The position numbers and the translations under genes are program-made. Of a DNA stretch of 64,000 nt, positions 24,124 through 33,680 are shown piece by piece. The notes beneath the pieces are model-generated. The model was not told the origin of the DNA. It made no database searches and saw only the letters and a program-made list of their open reading frames with translations. Origin of the DNA: Mesorhizobium australicum (GTDB lineage: Bacteria > Pseudomonadota > Alphaproteobacteria > Rhizobiales > Rhizobiaceae); NCBI RefSeq assembly GCF_900177325.1, contig NZ_FXBL01000004.1:1860001-1924000 (forward strand). The letters are read 5' to 3'. Every line of letters begins with the position of its first letter. Positions within the stretch are counted from its first letter, which is position 1.

Positions 24124-24903
24124 ATGAGTGCCGGGCGCCACTCGACGTTCCGTCCGCCTGCGTTCGGGCTGCACAGAACCGTTCGCAGCACGGCTCTCCT
24201 TCTCCTTTCCGGCCTGTCCCTGGCGAGCGTCATGCCGGCGAGCATGATGGCACAGGACGCGCCGTTCGCCCGACCGTCGCAACGCGATCCTTATGCCGGT
24301 CACGTCGCCGAGGCATCGCGGCGCTTCGGCATTCCGATTGCTTGGATCAAGGCGGTAATGCGCGCCGAAAGCGCCGGTGACCGCCGCGCAATATCCTTTG
24401 CCGGGGCGATGGGCCTGATGCAGATCATGCCCGCGACGTGGACCGACCTGCGCACTCGCCATGGCCTCGGCCGTGATCCCTATGACCCGCGCGATAACAT
24501 TCTCGCGGGTACGGCTTATCTGCGCGAGATGCTTGACCGGTACGGAACTGTCGGCGGCATGCTCGCCGCCTACAATGCCGGCCCGGCGCGCTATGACGAA
24601 TACGTCATGACCGGCCGCCCGCTGCCGGCAGAGACGCGCGCCTACGTCGCTTCGTTCGCACCGCGCATCGACGGTTCCGGCGACACGAATTCAGCAGCCA
24701 TGGTCGAGGTCTACCGATCGGACTGGACACGTTCGCCGCTGTTCTTCGCACAGTTCGCGCCCGTCTCCGCAACCGCTTTCGTGTCGGCCGATCGATCGCT
24801 CGATGGCCGCCCGGTTGCGACCACTGTGCGTACTGTCTCCGTGAGCGCGCCGCAACCGAACGGCCTGTTCGTGGCGCGCGCCGCAGCCGGAGAGCCGCGA
24901 TGA
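24124..24903 (+). CDS. VirB1-like lytic transglycosylase
   Basis: 259 residues. A signal peptide (TALLLLSGLSLASVMPASMMAQDA) exports it to the periplasm. The SLT domain spans about residues 60-180: IAWIKAVMRAESAGD with the catalytic glutamate, FAGAMGLMQIMPATWTDL, DPRDNILAGTAYLREMLDRYG and MLAAYNAGPARYDEY. It opens peptidoglycan for assembly of the conjugation apparatus. The following DNA begins with an ATGA overlap (24900), but no convincing gene follows. Confidence 0.92.
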   Translation: MSAGRHSTFRPPAFGLHRTVRSTALLLLSGLSLASVMPASMMAQDAPFARPSQRDPYAGHVAEASRRFGIPIAWIKAVMRAESAGDRRAISFAGAMGLMQIMPATWTDLRTRHGLGRDPYDPRDNILAGTAYLREMLDRYGTVGGMLAAYNAGPARYDEYVMTGRPLPAETRAYVASFAPRIDGSGDTNSAAMVEVYRSDWTRSPLFFAQFAPVSATAFVSADRSLDGRPVATTVRTVSVSAPQPNGLFVARAAAGEPR

Positions 24904-25004
24904 CGGCGCGCAACAGCTTTCGCATCCTGTCGCGCTCCAGCGTATCGGAGAGGGCGAAGAGGCGGGAGACAGGGAACACGACCGGGGGAGGGCAGGATAA
25001 AGGG

Positions 25005-25136
25005 GCGCGATGTGCGCTGCGGTTGGGGGATGGAATTTCAACGACTTGCAGGTCATTTGCGCGATGTGCGCTTGCAGCGCTTACATCGCGCAAGCTGCAC
25101 TTGTGCACTGTTCTCAGCACCTTGGCGCGATGTGCG
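25005..25136. repeat. Three iteron-like direct repeats upstream of relaxase
   Basis: The 12-mer GCGCGATGTGCG occurs exactly at 25005-25016, 25059-25070 and 25125-25136 (spacing 54 and 66 bases), plus an inverted partial copy at 25083-25091. Three exact 12-mers in 132 bases are unlikely by chance even in GC-rich DNA. They immediately precede the relaxase ATG at 25148. Confidence 0.6.
25058..25092. repeat. Strong hairpin upstream of relaxase gene
   Basis: TGCGCGATGT (25058-25067) and ACATCGCGCA (25083-25092) are perfect 10-base inverted arms. The loop contains an inner stem GCGCT-TGC-AGCGC, leaving only a two-base bulge. It lies 56 bases before the relaxase start and overlaps one of three direct GCGCGATGTGCG repeats. 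This is a good candidate for an oriT/relaxase recognition hairpin or an operator. Confidence 0.55.
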
Positions 25137-25147
25137 GGGTCTCGGCT

Positions 25148-26887
25148 ATGAGCGACGAACGCGAGTTCCGCGCCCGCCCTGGCCGCATCCGATCGAGCAA
25201 GGCGCAGCGCGCGCGGCCCTTCATTGCCCAGGCACTCGCCGCCGCGCAGAAGGCCGGCGGCTCGGTGTCCCGTCAGGGCAGGATAGGTCCTGGCAACCGC
25301 TCGCGTTTCGGCCGCGGACAACGGGCTTCCGTTCAGGCCAACCGGCTACTCACGGCGCGCTCGCGCGGTGCGGTGATCAAGGCCCGCGTCGTGCGCATGA
25401 ACCTGCGCGGCGGCAATCTGCCCAACCACCTGTCCTATCTCCGCCGCGAGGGCGTGACCCGGGATGGGGAGAAGGCGAGGCTCTTCGGTCCGGGCGTCGA
25501 GGATGCAGACGCCGAGGATTTCGCCGAGCGCTGCAAGGACGACCGTCATCATTTCCGCTTCATCGTCTCGCCCGACGACGCGCTGGAGATGGCCGACCTC
25601 AAATCCTTCACCCGCGATCTCGTCGGTCAAATGGAGAAGGACCTCGGCACCAGGCTGGACTGGGTTGCGGTCGATCACTGGAACACCGAGCATCCGCATG
25701 TCCACCTGATCGTACGCGGTGTGCGCGACGACGGCCAGAACCTGGTGATTTCGCGCGACTACATCAAGGAGGGTATGCGCGATCGTGCGCGCGACCTCAT
25801 CACCCAGGAGCTCGGCCCGCGCACTGACAAGGACATCCGCCGCGCGCTCGAACGCCAGATCGAGGCCGAACGCTGGACCAGTCTCGACCGGCAGCTCAAA
25901 CGCGACGGCCTGAAAAGCGGCATCATCGATCTTGCCCCCCGCGCCGGCGAACAGCCCGACGACTATCATGCGCTCAAGATCGGGCGGTTGCGCACCCTCG
26001 AGATCTTCGGTGTCGCCCATCAGGTCGGCCACAGCCAATGGTTCCTGTCTGATGATGCGGAAGCCACGATGCGACAGATGGGCGAGCGCGGCGACGTCAT
26101 CAAGCGAATCCACCGTGCGCTCGCCGAGCGCGGCATCGAGCGCGGCGCCGCGAGCTTCGTGCTGGCGGGCGAGCGGATAAACCAGGCCGTCATCGGGCGC
26201 TTGGTCGATCGTGGGCTCGACGACGAGTTGGATGGAACGGCCTATGTGGTGATCGACGGTGTCGACGGCCGCACCCACCACATCAAGCTCCCAGACCTCG
26301 ACGCGGCTGGCGACAGCGCGCCGGGCTCGATCGTCGAGCTGCGGAAGTTCGAAGACACGCAAGGCCGGCAAAGAGTAGCGATCGCCGTGCGCTCGGACCT
26401 ACCGATCGAGAACCAGATCTCGGCAACCGGGGCGACATGGCTCGACCGTCAGGCCGTCTCCCGCGATCCGGCGGCGCTCGGCGAGGGCGGCTTCGGCCGG
26501 GAGGTGCGGGAGGCGCTCGACCGCCGCGCCGAGCATCTGGCCGAGAAAGGCCTCGCCCAGCGCCAGGGCAGCCGGGTCATCTTCGAACAACGGCTTCTCG
26601 ACACGCTGCGCCGCCGTGAGATCGAGGCAGTCGGCGAGAAGCTGGCATCCGAACTCGGCCGGCCCTTCAATAAGGCGGCAACGGGAGACGTCGTTGCCGG
26701 CACATATCGCCAGCGCTTCGCTATGGCGTCGGGTCGCTTCGCCATGATCGACGATGGGCTCGGCTTCCAGCTCGTCCCATGGACGCCTTCGCTCGACAGG
26801 AAACTCGGGCAGCATATCTCGGGCGTCGCCCGCGGCGACACAGGTGTCGATTGGAGCTTCGGCCGGAAGCGAGGTCTCGGACGATAA
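25148..26887 (+). CDS. DUF3363 / VirD2-like relaxase, RlxS-like
   Basis: 579 residues. The relaxase core begins after a basic N-terminus (RIRSSKAQRARPF, RGAVIKARVVRMNLRGGNLPNHLSYLRREGV). It contains HHFRFIVSPDDALEMADL and the metal-binding histidines HPHVH at residues 182-186 (DHWNTEHPHVHLIVRG). DUF3363 follows (LKRDGLKSGIIDLAPR, RLRTLEIFGVAHQVG, GRFAMIDDGLGFQLVPW). It should nick oriT and pilot the strand during conjugation; RlxS of ICEMlSymR7A is of this type. The upstream start at 25010 is rejected because it would read through the hairpin/repeat region; ATG 25148 begins family-like sequence. The gene is intact but no traG coupling gene follows. Confidence 0.92.
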   Translation: MSDEREFRARPGRIRSSKAQRARPFIAQALAAAQKAGGSVSRQGRIGPGNRSRFGRGQRASVQANRLLTARSRGAVIKARVVRMNLRGGNLPNHLSYLRREGVTRDGEKARLFGPGVEDADAEDFAERCKDDRHHFRFIVSPDDALEMADLKSFTRDLVGQMEKDLGTRLDWVAVDHWNTEHPHVHLIVRGVRDDGQNLVISRDYIKEGMRDRARDLITQELGPRTDKDIRRALERQIEAERWTSLDRQLKRDGLKSGIIDLAPRAGEQPDDYHALKIGRLRTLEIFGVAHQVGHSQWFLSDDAEATMRQMGERGDVIKRIHRALAERGIERGAASFVLAGERINQAVIGRLVDRGLDDELDGTAYVVIDGVDGRTHHIKLPDLDAAGDSAPGSIVELRKFEDTQGRQRVAIAVRSDLPIENQISATGATWLDRQAVSRDPAALGEGGFGREVREALDRRAEHLAEKGLAQRQGSRVIFEQRLLDTLRRREIEAVGEKLASELGRPFNKAATGDVVAGTYRQRFAMASGRFAMIDDGLGFQLVPWTPSLDRKLGQHISGVARGDTGVDWSFGRKRGLGR

Positions 26888-27035
26888 TAGTTATTCGCCG
26901 CAGGCCCAAAGCGGCCGGTTGGTGCGTGATGGATATGCGGCAGCTTGGCGCCTCCATGTCAACCATTCCGGATACCGTTGACGCCGCCTAGACGCAATCA
27001 ATCCTAACCCTTGTGGTCCAGTCCAGGCGGCTACG
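26888..27035. other. Intergenic after relaxase
   Basis: Short gap. No terminator or gene recognised; transposon debris follows. Confidence 0.3.
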
Positions 27036-27332
27036 TCACCAGGTCTCGTGATCGCGTGCGAAGACTTGAAACCGGGCGAAATCGACGGTTCCGCTGAACT
27101 TCGCATAGCTCATTTGACCGGCGAGCGCCTCTGCCCGCCCGATGTCGGAAAGTTGCGCCCGCGCTAGCTCAATCGCAATCCACGCGGCAAGCAGCATGGT
27201 CACCGCGTAGAGCACGACTGAAAATCCCAACTCGAACAATTCGGCACGGGTTGGCGCGGCTGCGTCCGTGCGGTCCACAAGCGAGACGACCTTCGGTTCC
27301 GCCAACCCGCTCGGCCCGGGTGCGAACGCCAT
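27036..27332 (-). CDS. Small membrane protein, hypothetical
   Basis: 98 residues with one predicted membrane helix (FSVVLYAVTMLLAAWIAIELA) in the middle and a charged C-terminus (RAEALAGQMSYAKFSGTVDFARFQVFARDHETW). No family recognised. The DNA just upstream (27333-27577) has protein-like pieces in two other frames (VARHLIAAAVAAHQEIGSDHV; FAFVDGVRTRAERVGG), so the gene may be the end of a larger frameshifted gene. Confidence 0.45.
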   Translation of the reverse strand: MAFAPGPSGLAEPKVVSLVDRTDAAAPTRAELFELGFSVVLYAVTMLLAAWIAIELARAQLSDIGRAEALAGQMSYAKFSGTVDFARFQVFARDHETW

Positions 27333-27719
27333 CGACGAAGGCGAAATCGGCGCCCTCGTTGAGATTGCTTTTCGCGTGGTCTAGGGCGGCGGCCGGTCCC
27401 CTCGGGCTGGAGCGCGTCGGTGCGGCCGATGAAGACGTGGTCCGAGCCGATTTCTTGGTGCGCGGCGACGGCAGCGGCAATGAGATGTCTGGCCACGCGC
27501 CGGGACAACCCGGCCATCTGCCCGCACCGCTTCGGGCTTCGTCGTGTCGCGGCTGCCGACAAGAACGCGCAAGTCATCTTCGCGAAACTGACGGTGGGAA
27601 CGTATTACCGGGCGGCCTGGCGGGCGTCCGGAGAGGTGTTGAACGATCGGAGAAGTGTTCCCGCCGACGTGATCCGGGCGTGAGGGACCTGGTTTTCATA
27701 ATGCCTTATGTAGCCGCCC

Positions 27720-27970
27720 AGATGCTGAGGCTCACGCCGCGCGGATTACCCATTTGAGCGCGCCGACATTCTTGGCGATGCCGGATAGATATTGGCACCC
27801 AAGTCCGCCGGGAACTTGCTCGAATCGCTTGTCCCGGGAGAGCAGTCGATAGATGTAGAACGTCGCGTCCGAGATGCCCCCTGGCGGTGTATCTCCGCGA
27901 CCGTCGTGCCTTCCTCGGCATGTCACAGGATTAAGGCGATCTGCGCCTCCGTAAACTTGGAACTCTTCAC
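27720..27970 (-). pseudogene. IS3-family OrfA remnant
   Basis: Reading leftwards from GTG 27970: VKSSKFTEAQIALIL, then TGA at 27925-27923 where CGA (Arg) is expected, then HAEEGTT and frameshifted pieces to about 27720. About 75 bases upstream of the start (to about 28045) are nearly identical to the sequence before the IS3 remnant at 35338, including TTCTGAGCTGGAATTTTCCAC. These are therefore the left ends of two copies of the same IS in opposite orientation. Confidence 0.75.
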
Positions 27971-28045
27971 GGAATCCTCCTTCTCCTGATACCGGGATCA
28001 TACGTGGAAAATTCCAGCTCAGAACGGTCCGAAAATCGGGGCAGG

Positions 28046-28200
28046 TCAAGATGGTGTTGTCGCTGATCGGCATGCCGAGCCGTTGCATCAAGCGCTCGCC
28101 AGGACGGCCGCCAGTGCTATGGCCGAGCAGGCCGACAATCTCTCGACCCTTTTCGTCCGGCGCACATAAGGAGTAGCGATCATCGGCAACTGGTCAGTAG
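28046..28200 (-). pseudogene. ISL3-family transposase fragment
   Basis: Minus-strand reading gives EIVGLLGHSTGGRPGERL and MQRLGMPISDNTIL, typical of the central part of ISL3 transposases, with LPMIATPYVRRTKR upstream in another frame. It abuts the end of the IS3 remnant, marking an insertion junction near 28045. Only about 50 codons survive. Confidence 0.65.
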
Positions 28201-28336
28201 ACGTTTCTCGCCCACATTTTCGATATGAGCATCGCCAGCGGCTCAGCAGGAGCTTCATCGTCACTGGCCTGCCCTAGTCTCAAAGATACTGACCAGCCAT
28301 ACCGACCTCGCCTGTCGTCGACCGCAATCGGGACGA

Positions 28337-29359
28337 GGCTGTGTGAAAACCCCTGATTATGCTATGATTTGGCACTTCTTCGGAGGTGCCAGATGGGACG
28401 TTTTGTCGAGGCTGCCGACCGTCATCCACCGAGCTTTCTGCCGGCGTGTCTTGAGGACTATGTCGACCCAGACAACCCGGTCCGCGTGATCGACGCCTTC
28501 GTCGACGAGCTCGACCTGGCCGAACACGGCTTTGCCCGCGTCCAGCCGGCCTCGACTGAAAGGCCCGGCTACGGTCCGGGCACGATGCTCAAGCTCTATG
28601 TCTATGGATACCTGCATCAGCTGACCTCGAGCCGGAAGCTTAAACGCGAGGCGGGCCGCAACATCGAACTGATGTGGCTGACCGGAAGGCTGGCACCCGA
28701 CTTCAAGACCATCGCCGACTTCCGCCATGACAATGCCAGTGCGATACAGATCGCGTGCCAGCGCTTCGTTACCATCTGCCGCGTCCTCGGCCTGGTCGGC
28801 GGCGGCGTGGTCGCCATCGACGGGTCACGCCTGCGCGCGGTGAACACGCACGAGAAGAACTACACCAAAGGCAAGCTGGCGCGCCGGAAGGCCCATATCG
28901 AGGAAAGCATCGCGCGCTATCTCGCCGAGCTTGAGGATGCCGACTGTGCAGAGACCGGTCCGGCTACGCCGCGGATCGAGCACCTGACCGAGCGACTGGC
29001 TTCGCTGCGCGGGCGCCTCGGGGAACTTGAGGAGATTGGCCGGCAATTGGAGGCCTCTCCCGACCAGCAGGTCTCGCTCACCGATCCGGATGCCCGACGC
29101 GATGGCGGTCCGCCGCTGCACCGTCGAGCACGTCTTCGGCACCATCAAGTGCTGGATGGGCGCCACCCACTTCCGAACGCGCGGCCTCAGGAACGTCTCC
29201 ACCGAAGCCAGCCTGGCGATCCTGGCCTACAACATCAAGCGCACAATCGCCGTTGCCGGCGTTGCCTCGACCCTCAAAGCGATAACGGGCTGAGTGGAGC
29301 TAACACGCTCCATCGCAAGCCGTCCTCGGCCACGAGACGTAACGAGTTCTCACACAGCC
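28337..29359. mobile_element. IS1182-family element, internally deleted
   Basis: Terminal inverted repeats GGCTGTGTGAAAAC (28337-28350) and GTTCTCACACAGCC (29346-29359) match at 13 of 14 positions. Between them lies an IS1182-type transposase gene with an internal deletion. At about 1.02 kb it is much shorter than complete family members (about 1.6-1.7 kb). It could be mobilised in trans because both ends remain. Confidence 0.8.
28393..29293 (+). pseudogene. IS1182-family transposase, frameshifted by deletion
   Basis: ATG 28393 follows GGAGGTG. The N-terminal about 235 codons are intact: PPSFLPACLEDYVDPDNPVR, STERPGYGPGTMLKLYVYGY, PDFKTIADFRHDN and VVAIDGSRLRAVNT with a catalytic aspartate. 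At about 29090 (LTDPDAR) the reading jumps to another frame continuing AVRRCTVEHVFGTIKCWMGATHF to KRTIAVAG, the C-terminal part with the catalytic glutamate. The intervening segment of about 200 codons is missing. No active transposase can be produced. Confidence 0.85.
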
Positions 29360-30086
29360 CCGGGACAAATGCAGATCGCGATTCCGACAGCTGAATTACT
29401 CACCCGTCACCGACGGTGCGCGCGAAACCCAGAATCCTGACCCCTGGGCCAAGCGACTATTTCAATTTCGTTCGCATGCCTTCCCACAGCGACACCGTCG
29501 CTAAGAGCGCTTGAACTACACAATGTGAGGGAGAACGAATTTTTCTGCTCATTGCACAAGACTGGACCTATCGACTTGACAATGCTACTCAGCAATTTAG
29601 TCTAGACAAGACAATGGTTTGAAGGCGGATTCAATGACCTTAGCGGTTCTTGGCATTAGTGGATTCCGCATATGCGGCGACAGTTCGTCGCGCCACCGCA
29701 GCCGGTGTATGAACCTGGTCCATTCACACCCAGATCGCCATGGTATTATGAACGGGATGCGGCATCTGGTGAAGGTGATTTGACACATGCCACGTATCCG
29801 AAACACGTTGCTTTCTTTCTGCGCCAACCCTTTCGTTCCCTTCGATGACGCGTTCGGCATGGGGTCTTGGTCATGACAGGGCATCGGCCCGTGTCTCGCC
29901 GGGCGCGTGTCCTTGTAGGTCAGGGATCTGGTCGCTCACGCTGTCTGAAACAGTCATCTATGTGAAGAGCTTTTTCCGAGTTCGATCAGAGTTCGATTGA
30001 ATTTCAGTCGCGGTTTTTTCGCAGTGACGATGTAGTACGAACTGCTCCCGGTTGTTCACCGGGAGTGCGGTAGCCGTCGCGAGCTA
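29360..30086. other. Intergenic, nothing recognised
   Basis: About 730 bases with lower GC than the surroundings. Open frames on the minus strand (for example 29597-29884) have no recognisable domain and no good ribosome-binding site. A GC-rich inverted repeat, CTCCCGG-TTGTTCA-CCGGGAG, lies around 30045-30065 and could be a terminator. Confidence 0.35.
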
Positions 30087-30706
30087 TCGGATTGAATCTA
30101 ACACTTGGTGCTCGCGCTTGACGGCGGTGAACAGCGTCGTGGAGCCGTTGCACTTGTAGTCATGAGTCATCGTGCCAGCATGGCCCTTCTTTAGCTGCAG
30201 CCCGGGTTGGGTATGATCGAGCGCCAGCATCTGGCTCCTGTCATCAACCGAAAGCACAATGGCGTGGGCAGGCGGATCTATGTAAAGCCCGACTACATCG
30301 CGCAGCTTGGCGACGAACTTGGGATCGGTGGAGAGCTTGAACTACTGCATCCGATGCGGCTAGAGTTCGTGCGCCCACCAGATGTGCTGGACCGAGCTGA
30401 CGCGGATCCCCGACGCTTCGGCCATCATCGCACCGGTTCAGTGGGTCGCTTCGACCGGCGGATGCCCGAGACAGCTGTGTGTTGTCAAGCAACAGTCCGG
30501 CGAAGCCTTCCTCTATGAAGCGTTCCTGCCAGCGCCAGACGCAGGTCTTGGACTCTCCGGTCCGACGCATTGTCTCATTGGTGCCCACTCCCTTAGCGGT
30601 CAACAGGACAATCTCGGCCCGCCAGGCGTGCTTCCGGGCCACTTTGCGGTCCGCATCAAGGCTTGCAGCTGGCGTCGGTCGGCTAGCGAGAAGGTGACAG
30701 AAATCT
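30087..30706 (-). pseudogene. IS630-family transposase, frameshifted
   Basis: Minus-strand pieces in order: ARKHAWRAEIVLLTAKGVGTN, ETMRRTGESKTCVWRWQERF (helix-turn-helix), EEGFAGLLLDNT, then in other frames DPLNRCDDG/HWTGAMMA, QHIWWAHEL, LSTDPKFVAKLRDVVGLY and ALDHTQPGLQLKKGHAG. This is the N-terminal two-thirds of an IS630-type transposase with several frameshifts and no C-terminal catalytic end. Confidence 0.75.
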
Positions 30707-30719
30707 AGTCAGCATCCGT

Positions 30720-31729
30720 CAAATTCGCACATGCCAAAGCCAACTGGAATTCCCACAGAGGTATAATCGTTCGGTTTTATCCACAAGTTCGTGAAAGCAA
30801 TTGCCGACTAAGTTGGTACGTTTTGGAGCGTTATCGGAGTTTTGCATGGCTTTAGGAGTCTCGAGAGGCGCTAAATGGACTTTCCGCAGCCCAAGAGAGC
30901 GGCTTTTTTGTTGATGCAATGAAATCAATGACTTAGGTGATGGTAGATTTGCAGCTCTGGAAATCGCGACGGCCCCTCAAAAGGGTCTTGTGAAGTGCAC
31001 TCGATCCGGCGGCTGCGGCGTATCGCAAAGACGCCGAACGATGCCGCAATCCACCGCAGCGCCACGGCACCTCACGCGGTCCCTGGCGCAGTCCCTTATA
31101 GGTACCTTCAGCATGGGGTGCGGTTCGAAATTAAGCTGGTGGCTCGGACGCCCAGGGCCAATTTCGCCAGCCGGTTATTTTGCAAACGACAGGCGCCGGC
31201 CAAAAACGTCAACGACCCAGTTCGCGAAAACCCGGGTGACAAATTGGAGCGAGGTGGCCGGCCTAAGGCTGGCTCTCCGTCCTGTGCCGGCGCTCGGCTC
31301 CGGCTTTCCACCACGAGATATAAAGGCGGCCGAACTTGAACACAGGTATCTTCCGGTCCCGTTCGAGCGTGCGCAGATGCTGTTCGGTTCTTAGTTTCAG
31401 TTTGCCATTTGGCAGTTGGATAGAAAAACGCATTGTCACAAAATCCCATACCCTGAATTCAGTGTAGCAGATTGAGTCATTGTTGTCGATTCAGGGGTGC
31501 TATCCGGAAATCAACTTCGCTAGAATTGGCAAGTTGGGACCGATTGGAAACGTGGCTATCGCTTTCATAATGAAACCGGAAATCCAGTACAGGAAGTTCT
31601 TTTGCAACGGGAATTACAGCGCGTTTTGAACACCATTCCGTATCCGAAACATCGCGTTCATTCACTGTTTCTCATGCCGCCAATCTCGTTTCTCAGGCCA
31701 GGGGATGAGAGCTGACCGGGTCGAGCGAA
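30720..31729. other. Long intergenic region before polysaccharide cluster
   Basis: About 1 kb without a supportable gene. Open frames on both strands between 30990 and 31450 show no domain. The promoter of the first polysaccharide genes probably lies at its right end, but I see no convincing -35/-10 pair. Confidence 0.35.
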
Positions 31730-32161
31730 ATGAGGCAGGGCGTCATCAGGACGGTGTTGATCGTCTTGTTCTGGGCGGAATTGGTGCTTGTGCTTTATGG
31801 CGTCACCATTGGTATCGAATTGCAGCGGGAGATCCTCAGCATCACGAATATCAACAGCGGCTGGCTTCATGTTGTGGCCTTTCTGGTAATGGCGCTGACC
31901 GCGTTCCTTATTTGGGATCGGACGTTTCTGATCGTGGCAGCGCTTGTGCTGCTCGCCGTTCTCATAGAGGCGGCACAACTGGTCATTCACGGCCGCACGG
32001 CATCCGTTCTGGATGGCGTGGCGTCGTCGGCGGGTATCGTCTTCGGCTCGGTCTACTGGCTCCTCTATCGGCGCTTATGGCCGAGCGCGGGTGACCCGAA
32101 TGTGTATGGCGATGGCGGTGGTCAAACCCCCGCGATTACCAGTCCACGGGACACCGAGTGA
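31730..32161 (+). CDS. VanZ-like membrane protein
   Basis: 143 residues with three to four predicted membrane helices (LIVLFWAELVLVLYGVTIGIEL, WLHVVAFLVMALTAFLIW, FLIVAALVLLAVLIEAAQLVIHGR, GIVFGSVYWLLYRRLW) and the VanZ-like EAAQ...HGRTASVLDGVASSAG motif. Similar small proteins often accompany exopolysaccharide genes; function unknown. It lies 99 bases before the initiating transferase gene in the same orientation. Confidence 0.7.
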   Translation: MRQGVIRTVLIVLFWAELVLVLYGVTIGIELQREILSITNINSGWLHVVAFLVMALTAFLIWDRTFLIVAALVLLAVLIEAAQLVIHGRTASVLDGVASSAGIVFGSVYWLLYRRLWPSAGDPNVYGDGGGQTPAITSPRDTE

Positions 32162-32260
32162 AAGACTTTGGCAGATGGCGTGTCATGCGTGTGACCTACG
32201 CGTGCTGGGATCTTCTTTTATTCCCCGCGAAATGAAGCTTTTGCAGAAAAGTTGGGAACG

Positions 32261-33583
32261 ATGAATTCCGAAGCCGCAATCAAAACCCACGTAAAATCTC
32301 CGAGCACCAAGGCGCGGACAAAGCCGGCGCCTTATTGGTTGAGCCAGCTGTTACGTCTGAGGTTCCAGTTGATCGGGCTTTTGACCGTGGCGGCGCTCCT
32401 GCCTGCGTTTGTCAGGGGAGGCTACACGTTTGCCGGAATGGCAGCTGGAAACAATCTGCAAACTTTGACTGGCGTAGCGGCGGCGTCCGTGCTCGGTTGG
32501 TTTCTGCACAGACGTCTCAGCGATTTTCCGGGCACGCTTTCCACAAGCTATATTGGCTCGGCTTTCGCTGGGTCTTTTGGCGTTACCGTACTGATCTATT
32601 TTCTGTTCCGGATCGACTATAGCCGCTCGATCTTCGTCGTCGGATTTGCGGTAAGCATTGTCTGGATGTATCTGGTCTGCATCCTTGAGAACAGGTACAA
32701 GAGATTCAAGCTTGGATTCATCCCCCTTGGCGCAACCGGCAATCTGGATGACCTTGACGGCGTGGTATGGCACCGAATTGAAAATCCGGCTGGAGCGCTC
32801 GACGGTCTGGACGGCATCGTGGTCGATCTCAGGGCAGACCTCGATGATGTGTGGGAGAGGTTCATTGCGGATGCCGCTCTACACGGAGTTCCGGTCCACC
32901 ATGTCAAACAGATACGCGAATCCCTGACGGGCCGACTGGAAATCGAGCATCTGTCGGAAAACACTCTCGGTTCGCTGAACCCCAACCAGGTCTATCTGAA
33001 GGTGAAGCACGCTGCGGATTGGATTGCTTCCGCATTGGTACTGGTAGTGATTTGGCCGTTGCTGCTAATTGTCGCGGTTGCGATCCGTATCGACTCCCCA
33101 GGTCCGGCACTGTTTATTCAGGAAAGGCGTGGATATCGCGGCATAAACATCAAGGTGATTAAGTTCAGGACTATGCGCGTCGGTGAGATCGATCCTACCG
33201 ACCGTGAGTCCGCCAAGACGGTCGTGGCCGATCCGCGCGTCACACGAATTGGCCGCTTTCTGCGCGTTGCACGCATCGACGAACTTCCACAACTGTTCAA
33301 CATATTGCGTGGTGAGATGAGCCTTATTGGCCCGCGGCCCGAAGCTCTGCCGCTTTCGCAGTGGTATGAATCGGAGCTACCCTTCTATCGCTACCGCCAT
33401 ATCGTCAGACCCGGAATCAGCGGTTGGGCGCAGGTCAACCAAGGCCATGTCACGGAAGTCGACGAGGTTCTGGACAAGCTTCACTATGATTTTTACTATA
33501 TAAAGAATTTCTCGCTTTGGCTCGATCTGCTCATTATACTGAAGACCGTGCGGACCGTGATTGGCGGTATTGGTGCCCGCTGA
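32261..33583 (+). CDS. Polyprenyl glycosylphosphotransferase initiating EPS synthesis
   Basis: 440 residues from ATG 32261 (a TTG at 32252 is less likely). Four N-terminal membrane helices (about residues 30-150) precede a CoA-binding-like linker. A further helix (DWIASALVLVVIWPLLLIVAVAIRI) leads into the catalytic bacterial sugar transferase domain: SPGPALFIQERRGYRGINIKVIKFRTM, RIGRFLRVARIDELPQLFNILRGEMSLIGPRPE and YRHIVRPGISGWAQVNQG. It transfers a sugar-1-phosphate to undecaprenyl phosphate, the first step of repeat-unit assembly (WcaJ/WbaP/ExoY class). Length and motifs are complete. Confidence 0.92.
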   Translation: MNSEAAIKTHVKSPSTKARTKPAPYWLSQLLRLRFQLIGLLTVAALLPAFVRGGYTFAGMAAGNNLQTLTGVAAASVLGWFLHRRLSDFPGTLSTSYIGSAFAGSFGVTVLIYFLFRIDYSRSIFVVGFAVSIVWMYLVCILENRYKRFKLGFIPLGATGNLDDLDGVVWHRIENPAGALDGLDGIVVDLRADLDDVWERFIADAALHGVPVHHVKQIRESLTGRLEIEHLSENTLGSLNPNQVYLKVKHAADWIASALVLVVIWPLLLIVAVAIRIDSPGPALFIQERRGYRGINIKVIKFRTMRVGEIDPTDRESAKTVVADPRVTRIGRFLRVARIDELPQLFNILRGEMSLIGPRPEALPLSQWYESELPFYRYRHIVRPGISGWAQVNQGHVTEVDEVLDKLHYDFYYIKNFSLWLDLLIILKTVRTVIGGIGAR

Positions 33584-33680
33584 GACCATGTAGTTGCCCC
33601 ATCCTATTCGTCATGGCGACTGGGACGAGCAAAATTACTGTGGACGTGATCGCGCCCGCCTATTGGGGTTCAACTGGCCA

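Noticed and set aside
24900..25151. Small plus-strand frame overlapping the transglycosylase stop by ATGA
   Set aside because: The predicted peptide has no domain and is Cys/Arg-rich because it reads through the hairpin and 12-mer repeats; more likely a non-coding leader of the relaxase gene.
25346..26371. A 341-codon minus-strand open frame
   Set aside because: It lies wholly antisense to the relaxase gene, whose HxH and DUF3363 motifs are unambiguous.
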